In this document: positions 13,593-18,303 of the stretch, in pieces
Position numbering within the stretch: position 1 is the stretch's first letter
Layout: the number at the start of each line of letters is the position of its first letter
Assembly (NCBI GenBank): GCA_903930195.1
Contig: CAIYXH010000044.1
Location: 1-18,303, forward strand
Direction: 5' to 3'
DNA length: 18,303 bases
DNA from: an uncultured Actinomycetes bacterium
Lineage (GTDB): Bacteria; Actinomycetota; Thermoleophilia; Gaiellales; Gaiellaceae
Made by a program: the position numbers and the translations under genes
Notes under the pieces: generated by a model
Database searches by the model: none
What the model saw: only the letters and a program-made list of their open reading frames with translations
Told to the model about the DNA's origin: nothing

Positions 13593-14941
13593 TGCCGCGT
13601 CACGCCTGCAACGAGTTCGAGCGCCGCGCCTACGCGGGTGCAGGCCTGCCGACGATCGAGCAGGGCATGCCGCAGCCCGCCGGCACCGGGGTCTCGCGCC
13701 GCGCGTTCCTCGCGCGCTCGCTCGGGCTGGCTCTCACCGTTTATGGGGCCGGTAAGCTCGACCTCCTCGAGAGCGGCATCGCCCAGGCAGCGAGTGAGAG
13801 CGCGAACGCGAAGGTGCTCGTCTCGGTCTTCCTGCCGGGCGGGGCCGACGCGCTCTCCGTCCTCTATCCCGAGGGCGACCCGCTCTACCGCAAGCTGCGC
13901 CCGAACCTCGCCGTCACGGGTGGGGAGCCGTTCACCGAGGACACGACGCTCTCCTGGAACCCGGCGCTGTCGCCGCTCGCCCAGTTGCACGGCGAGGGCA
14001 AGGTCAGCGTCATGCCGGCGATCGGCTACGACCATCCCGACCAGTCGCACTTCACGTCGCGGCACTACTGGGAGGTCGGGGCGACCGACGCCGATCTCAA
14101 CACCGGCTGGCTCGGCCGCTACCTCGACCACGTCGGGACGGCCGACAACCCGCTGCAGGGCGTCTCGATGACCGGCCAGCTCGAGCCGACGCTCGCGACC
14201 TCGCGCGTGCCCGTCGCCGCGATCGACGGGCCCGACCAGTACACCTTCTCCGCCCAGAACGTCTGGGGGCCGGTGCAGGACCACATGCTCGAGACGCTCG
14301 GGAAGTTCGGGAGCCTCGGCGGGAGCGATCCGGCTGCTCGCACCGCGGCGGACGTCGCGTCGCAGTCGAACCGGCTCCGCGGGCAGCTCGCCCCGTTCGC
14401 CGACAAGACGAAGCTCGTCGTCCCCGTCCCCTATCCGCAGGGGACAGATCCGTTCCCGACGCACCTCCAGGGCCTCGCCGCCATGCTCCACGCCGGCCTG
14501 CCCGTGCGGGTCGTGGCGCTCGAGGCGTCGGGCGAGTACGACACGCACGCCGGCCAGGCCGCCGCGCTGACACCCGCGCTGGCATTGACCGCGCAGTCGC
14601 TTCTGGCCTTCCAGCGTGACCTCGAGGCGCGCGGGCTCGCCGACCGCGTGCTCACGCTCGTCTGGAGCGAGTTCGGCCGCCGCGCCCAGGAGAACGGCTC
14701 GAAGGGCACCGATCACGGCGCCGCGGGCACGGCGTTCCTGATCGGGACGAAGGCAGAGGGGAAGATGGTCGGCGAGTTCCCCGGGCTCGCGCACGGCCTC
14801 GACGCCGACGGGAACACGAAGCCGACCGTCGACTTCCGCGGCGTCTACGCCTCGCTCCTCGAGCGCTGGCTCGGCGTCGACGCCGGCGCGATCATCCCCA
14901 CGGCCGGCCACTTCAGCCGGCCGAAGCTCGTCCGCGTGTAG
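13592..14941 (+). CDS. DUF1501 family protein with Tat signal
   Basis: 449 residues from ATG 13592, overlapping the DUF1800 stop by one base. The twin-arginine signal SRRAFL (35-40), followed by a hydrophobic ARSLGLALTVYGAG stretch, predicts folded export by Tat. The body has the sulfatase/alkaline-phosphatase-like pattern of DUF1501: VLVSVFLPGGADALSVLYP, GYDHPDQSHFTSRHYWE, GEYDTHAGQ, LVWSEFGRRAQENGSKGTDH with GAAG next, and GHFSRPKLV at the end. Conserved Asp, His and Glu in these motifs could bind metal, as in related phosphatases. Reading the same frame back to 12488 gives an Arg/Pro-rich shadow of the DUF1800 gene, which is rejected. Role: extracellular partner of DUF1800, substrate unknown. 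Confidence 0.85.
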   Translation: MPRHACNEFERRAYAGAGLPTIEQGMPQPAGTGVSRRAFLARSLGLALTVYGAGKLDLLESGIAQAASESANAKVLVSVFLPGGADALSVLYPEGDPLYRKLRPNLAVTGGEPFTEDTTLSWNPALSPLAQLHGEGKVSVMPAIGYDHPDQSHFTSRHYWEVGATDADLNTGWLGRYLDHVGTADNPLQGVSMTGQLEPTLATSRVPVAAIDGPDQYTFSAQNVWGPVQDHMLETLGKFGSLGGSDPAARTAADVASQSNRLRGQLAPFADKTKLVVPVPYPQGTDPFPTHLQGLAAMLHAGLPVRVVALEASGEYDTHAGQAAALTPALALTAQSLLAFQRDLEARGLADRVLTLVWSEFGRRAQENGSKGTDHGAAGTAFLIGTKAEGKMVGEFPGLAHGLDADGNTKPTVDFRGVYASLLERWLGVDAGAIIPTAGHFSRPKLVRV

Positions 14942-14998
14942 TCAAGCCTGGGTCAGACCGAAGCTCCGACCCTCGACCCGGCACGTGCCTCGCCGGGG

Positions 14999-15035
14999 TA
15001 CAACATGGGCGCCCACGTTCACGCCAGGGAAAGGA
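14999..15035 (+). promoter_or_regulatory. Possible promoter and ribosome-binding site of the PPOX-class gene
   Basis: GGTACAAC around 14997-15004 resembles an extended -10, without a convincing -35. AGGGAAAGGA at 15026-15035 is a strong Shine-Dalgarno sequence six bases before GTG 15042. This decides the start of the following gene against an upstream alternative at 14985. The ribosome-binding site is well supported; the promoter is weak. Confidence 0.4.
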
Positions 15036-15041
15036 CTCCCA

Positions 15042-15443
15042 GTGCCCAGCAGCCTCACTGACGCGCAGCGCGCTTTCATCCGCGAGAACCCCTTCGTCGC
15101 CGTCGCCGCGACCCTTCGCCCCGACGGCAGCCCGCACTCCACCGTCGTCTGGATCGACGAGGAGGACGGCAAGGTCATCTTCAACACGGCCGCGGGCCGC
15201 GCCAAGGAGCGCCACCTCGCGCAGGACGGGCGCATCTCGATCACCGTCATCGACCCGGCCGACGCCTACAAATGGGTCTCGGTCAGCGGCACCGCCACGC
15301 TCGAGACCGAGGGCGCGCGCGAGCACATCGACAAGCTCTCGAACAAGTACATGGGCAAGGACTACCCCTGGTACCAGGGCGAGCAGCGGATCATCGTCAC
15401 CATCACGCCCGAGCTCGTCGACTCGTACGGCTTCGACAGCTGA
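15042..15443 (+). CDS. PPOX-class (F420/flavin-fold) enzyme
   Basis: 133 residues from GTG 15042, chosen for its Shine-Dalgarno sequence. This is a split-barrel flavin or F420-binding protein of the PPOX class: LTDAQRAFIRENPFVAVAAT, then DGSPHSTVVWIDEEDGKVIF, NTAAGRAKERHL with the phosphate-binding region, ISITVIDPADAYKWVSVSGT, and a C-terminal GKDYPWYQGEQRIIVTITPE. The actinobacterial members with this pattern mostly use reduced F420 to reduce unsaturated substrates; the exact substrate cannot be told. The downstream cofG gene (F420 biosynthesis) fits an F420-dependent member. The next gene starts four bases after its stop, suggesting one operon. Cytoplasmic, no signal peptide. Confidence 0.8.
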   Translation: MPSSLTDAQRAFIRENPFVAVAATLRPDGSPHSTVVWIDEEDGKVIFNTAAGRAKERHLAQDGRISITVIDPADAYKWVSVSGTATLETEGAREHIDKLSNKYMGKDYPWYQGEQRIIVTITPELVDSYGFDS

Positions 15444-15447
15444 GCCG

Positions 15448-17343
15448 ATGAACCGCCTGGCCGACGAGACGAGCCCGTACCTCCGCCAGCACGCGGACAA
15501 CCCGGTCGACTGGTACCCCTGGGGCGACGAGGCGTTCGCGCGCGCTGCCGCCGAGGACAAGCCGGTCTTCCTCTCGATCGGCTACTCGGCCTGCCACTGG
15601 TGCCACGTGATGGAGCGCGAGTCGTTCGCGAACCCGGAGATCGCGGCGATCATGAACGAGCACTTCGTCTCGATCAAGGTCGACCGCGAGGAGCGGCCCG
15701 ACGTCGACGCCGTCTACATGGACGCGATCGCCGCGCTGACCGGGAGCGGCGGCTGGCCGCTCACCGTCTTCCTGCAGCCCGATCGGAAGCCGTTCGGCGG
15801 CGGGACGTACTACCCGCCGACCGCGAAACATGGGCTGCCGGCGTTCCGCGACCTGCTCACGAGCATCGCGAACGCGTGGGCCGACAAGGAGCGGCGGCCG
15901 AAGATCGACGAGGCTGCGACGCAGATCGTCAAATACCTCCAGGAGGGCGCCGCCCGGAAGCCCGACGAGGGCCCGATCGACGCGTCGGTGACGGCCATGG
16001 CCTTCGAGAGCCTGCTGACGCAGTTCGACTACGAGAACGGCGGCTGGGGGACCGCCCCCAAGTTCCCGGCGGCGTCGGCGCTCGAGTTCCTCTTCCGCAA
16101 GAACGACTGGAACCTGATCAAGCCCGCGCTCGACCGGATGGCCGAGGGCGGCATGTACGACCTCGTCGGCGGCGGCTTCCACCGCTATTCCGTCGACGCG
16201 AAGTGGCTCGTGCCGCACTTCGAGAAGATGCTCTACGACAACGCGCAGCTTGCCTCCGCCTACCTCCACGGCTGGCTCGTCACCGGCAAGGCGCGCTACC
16301 GGCAGGTCGCCGAGGAGACGGTCGACTACATGCTGCGCGAGCTCCGGCTCGAGGGCGGCGGCTTCGCCTCGGCGCAGGACGCCGATACCGACGGCGAGGA
16401 GGGGCTGACCTACACCTGGCAGCGCCGCGACGACATCCCCGACGAGCTGCTGCACTTCTTCGAGGGCGGCCGCTTCATCATCCGGGGCGAGCTCGACCCG
16501 GCGCTGCGCGCGAGCCTGCTCGCCGAGCGCAACGACGGGCCGCAGCCGGCGCTCGACGACAAGGCGGTCACCGCCTGGAACGGCCTCGCGCTCGCCGCGC
16601 TTGCCGAGAACGGCCGCTTCCTCGGCCGCGCCGACGTGCTCGACGCAGCGCGCGAGCTCGGCGCGTTCCTGCTCGGCCCCCTCTCGAACCCGGCGAACGG
16701 GCAGCTGCACCGCACCTGGCGCGACGGCGTCGCGAAGGGCGCGGGCTACCTCGAGGACTACGCGAACGTCGCCCACGGCCTGCTCGAGCTCCACACGGCG
16801 ACCGGCGAGCTGCGCTGGTTGACCGAAGCGCGGCGTATCGCCGAGGTCGCCCGCTCGCTCTTCGAGGATCCCGCTGACGGTGGCTTCTTCGACACCCCCG
16901 CCGACGGCGAGCAGCTCATCGCTCGCAAGAAGCAGCTCGAGGACAACCCGACGCCGAGCGGCAACGCGATGCTCGCCTACGTCCTCCTGCGGCTCGCCCG
17001 GATCTACGGCGACGACGAGGCCGAGGCCGCCGCCGTGAAGGCGCTCGCGCTCGTCCGCGGGCCGGCGCAGCGCGCTGCCCCGTCGTTCGGGACGTCGCTC
17101 GTCGCGATCGACTTCTACCTCGCGAAGCCGCGGGAGATCGCGATCGTCGGGCCCATCGACTCGGACGTCGCCCGGGCCGTGCTCGCCGAGTGGGAGCCGC
17201 GCTCGGTCGTCGCGATCGGCCCGGCCGACGACGTGCCGCTCCTCGAGGGCAAGACGCTCGTCGACGGGAAGCCGGCGGTCTACATCTGCGAGAAGTTCGT
17301 CTGCGCGGCGCCGGTCACCGACGCCGCAGCTCTCGCCGGCTAG
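15448..17343 (+). CDS. Thioredoxin-fold DUF255 / SPATA20-YyaL family protein
   Basis: 631 residues, near family length. N-terminal thioredoxin-like domain: NRLADETSPYLRQHADNPV, WYPWGDEAF, GYSACHWCHVM with the CHWC redox motif (C49, C52), SIKVDREERPDVDAVYM, GGWPLTVFLQPD and FGGGTYYPP. It is followed by an (alpha/alpha)6-barrel-type region resembling glycoside or epimerase folds (KFPAASALEFLF, GGGFHRYSVDAKWLVPHFEK, QDADTDGEEGLTYTW, AWNGLALAALAENG). Family function is unclear. It is cytoplasmic with no signal peptide. There is no Shine-Dalgarno sequence before ATG 15448; it probably depends on coupling to the gene ending four bases upstream. Confidence 0.9.
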   Translation: MNRLADETSPYLRQHADNPVDWYPWGDEAFARAAAEDKPVFLSIGYSACHWCHVMERESFANPEIAAIMNEHFVSIKVDREERPDVDAVYMDAIAALTGSGGWPLTVFLQPDRKPFGGGTYYPPTAKHGLPAFRDLLTSIANAWADKERRPKIDEAATQIVKYLQEGAARKPDEGPIDASVTAMAFESLLTQFDYENGGWGTAPKFPAASALEFLFRKNDWNLIKPALDRMAEGGMYDLVGGGFHRYSVDAKWLVPHFEKMLYDNAQLASAYLHGWLVTGKARYRQVAEETVDYMLRELRLEGGGFASAQDADTDGEEGLTYTWQRRDDIPDELLHFFEGGRFIIRGELDPALRASLLAERNDGPQPALDDKAVTAWNGLALAALAENGRFLGRADVLDAARELGAFLLGPLSNPANGQLHRTWRDGVAKGAGYLEDYANVAHGLLELHTATGELRWLTEARRIAEVARSLFEDPADGGFFDTPADGEQLIARKKQLEDNPTPSGNAMLAYVLLRLARIYGDDEAEAAAVKALALVRGPAQRAAPSFGTSLVAIDFYLAKPREIAIVGPIDSDVARAVLAEWEPRSVVAIGPADDVPLLEGKTLVDGKPAVYICEKFVCAAPVTDAAALAG

Positions 17344-17579
17344 ACCGCGCCGCGGCCTCGCGCCGTCGAAGAGCCGAAGAACGGAGTCAGATCCCGGTCG
17401 ACGTCAACTGTCGTTCGTACCGATGGTGTTCCGATTTCTCCACAGGGCGTTGGCGTCGCTGCTCGGTCTCACAGCTGAGGTGTGGGAGAAGCGTTACGAA
17501 GCTGTTTCGTCTTGTGGCTTGACAGTTCGAGGTATCTGACACCGAACGGGTCGCAGCCGGGTACGGCGTGCGTGCAACC

Positions 17580-18303
17580 ATGCGGCGGATGGACCTTCTG
17601 CGCCGTCCGCTCGAGGACCTGATGGCAGAGGCGCGCGCGACGCGGGAAGCCCGCGGCGGCTCGCTCGTCACCTACAGCCCCAAGGTCTTCATCCCCCTGA
17701 CGAAGCTCTGCCGGGACGTCTGCCACTACTGCACGTTCGCGAAGCCGCCGCGCCGCGGCGAGCGCGCCTTCATGTCGATCGACGAGGTGCTCGACGTCGC
17801 CCGGGCCGGCGAGCGTGCCGGCTGCCGCGAGGCGCTCTTCACCCTCGGCGACAAGCCCGAGCTCCGCTACGCGGCGGCGCGCGACGAGCTCGCCGAGCTC
17901 GGCTACGCGACGACGATCGAGTACCTCGCCGCGGCCGCACGGGCCGTGGTCGAGGAGACGAGCCTGCTGCCGCACCTCAACCCGGGCGTGCTCACGCGCG
18001 CAGACTTCGATCTGCTCCGGCCGGTCGGAGCCTCGATGGGGATGATGCTCGAGACGGTCTCGACGCGGCTCTCCGAGCGCGGCGGCCCGCACTTCGGTTC
18101 GCCCGACAAACTGCCGGCACCGCGCCTCGAGACGCTCAGGCTCGCGGGCGAGGCGCGCGTCCCGTTCACGACAGGGATCCTGATCGGCATCGGAGAGACC
18201 CGCGAGGAGCGGCTCGAGGCGCTGCACGCCATCGCCGCCGCGGGCCCGCAGGTGCAGGAGGTGATCGTCCAGAACTTCCGCGCGAAGGCCGACACGAAGA
18301 TGG
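17580..18303 (+). CDS. cofG: 7,8-didemethyl-8-hydroxy-5-deazariboflavin synthase, CofG-type (3' end outside window)
   Basis: Radical-SAM enzyme that works with CofH to make FO, the chromophore of coenzyme F420. About 241 codons are in the window. The radical-SAM cluster motif is CRDVCHYC (C44, C48, C51) after SPKVFIPLTK, followed by AFMSIDEVLDVARAGERAGC, EALFTLGDKPE, LPHLNPGVLTRADFDLLRPV, GASMGMMLETVSTRL, GILIGIGETREERLEAL and VQEVIVQNFRAKADTKM. The start could be ATG 17580 or GTG 17568; no strong ribosome-binding site separates them. Because the 3' end is cut, I cannot tell a stand-alone CofG from the N-terminal half of a CofG-CofH fusion (FbiC). The 236 bases before it hold no gene I can support. 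Confidence 0.85.
   Translation, partial: MRRMDLLRRPLEDLMAEARATREARGGSLVTYSPKVFIPLTKLCRDVCHYCTFAKPPRRGERAFMSIDEVLDVARAGERAGCREALFTLGDKPELRYAAARDELAELGYATTIEYLAAAARAVVEETSLLPHLNPGVLTRADFDLLRPVGASMGMMLETVSTRLSERGGPHFGSPDKLPAPRLETLRLAGEARVPFTTGILIGIGETREERLEALHAIAAAGPQVQEVIVQNFRAKADTKM

Noticed and set aside
13250..14911. Minus-strand frame of 553 codons opposite the DUF1501 gene
   Set aside because: Typical antisense shadow in high-GC DNA, rich in Arg, Glu and Val, with no domain pattern.
1..18303. CRISPR array
   Set aside because: No regularly spaced repeat of 20-40 bases anywhere; the only notable long repeats are the two tRNA-Ser attachment copies.

Overview
The window looks like chromosome from a high-GC actinobacterium, most plausibly Thermoleophilia (Gaiellales/Solirubrobacterales-like). 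Most genes have strongly G/C-biased third codon positions. The gene content fits: a cofG gene for coenzyme F420, an F420/PPOX-class flavin-fold enzyme, a DUF1800-DUF1501 pair, a membrane-anchored cytochrome c and a SPATA20/YyaL-type thioredoxin-fold protein. The phylum-level call is inference from gene content and composition; no rRNA is present.

Layout. 1-1120: end of a small conserved protein, then a transglutaminase-like gene broken by an in-frame TAG and lacking a normal start. 1121-1618: a lower-GC, non-coding, highly structured stretch that I read as a stand-alone HEARO/omega-RNA (IscB-type guide RNA) element inserted just before an ATGACA that is also the start of the next gene. 1619-6969: small accessory genes, namely an L,D-transpeptidase, secreted hypothetical proteins, a YdeI-family protein, two truncated genes joined tail to head near 5600, a divergent pair around a LexA-like box, and a small membrane protein. 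7138-11348: a roughly 4.2-kb, lower-GC island between a tRNA-Ser(CGA) 3' fragment and the complete tRNA-Ser(CGA) gene, with direct repeats that extend into the tRNA terminator. It carries two convergent genes and no recognisable integrase. 11434-12106: tRNA-Ser(GCT) and a cytochrome c gene. 12252-18303: DUF1800, DUF1501 (Tat-exported), the PPOX-class enzyme, the SPATA20-like protein and the 5' part of cofG, all on the plus strand.

The most interesting region is the tRNA-Ser island. One gene encodes a 735-residue protein with a PD-(D/E)xK nuclease signature (E438, D440, E453, K455). The other encodes a TPR protein ending in an LA2681-type HEPN domain with an Rx4H motif. A DNA-nuclease fold and a HEPN ribonuclease fold as the only large cargo of an integrase-less tRNA island is what a compact anti-phage or conflict module would look like. 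Function is inferred, not shown. The second highlight is the solo guide-RNA-like element at 1121-1618.
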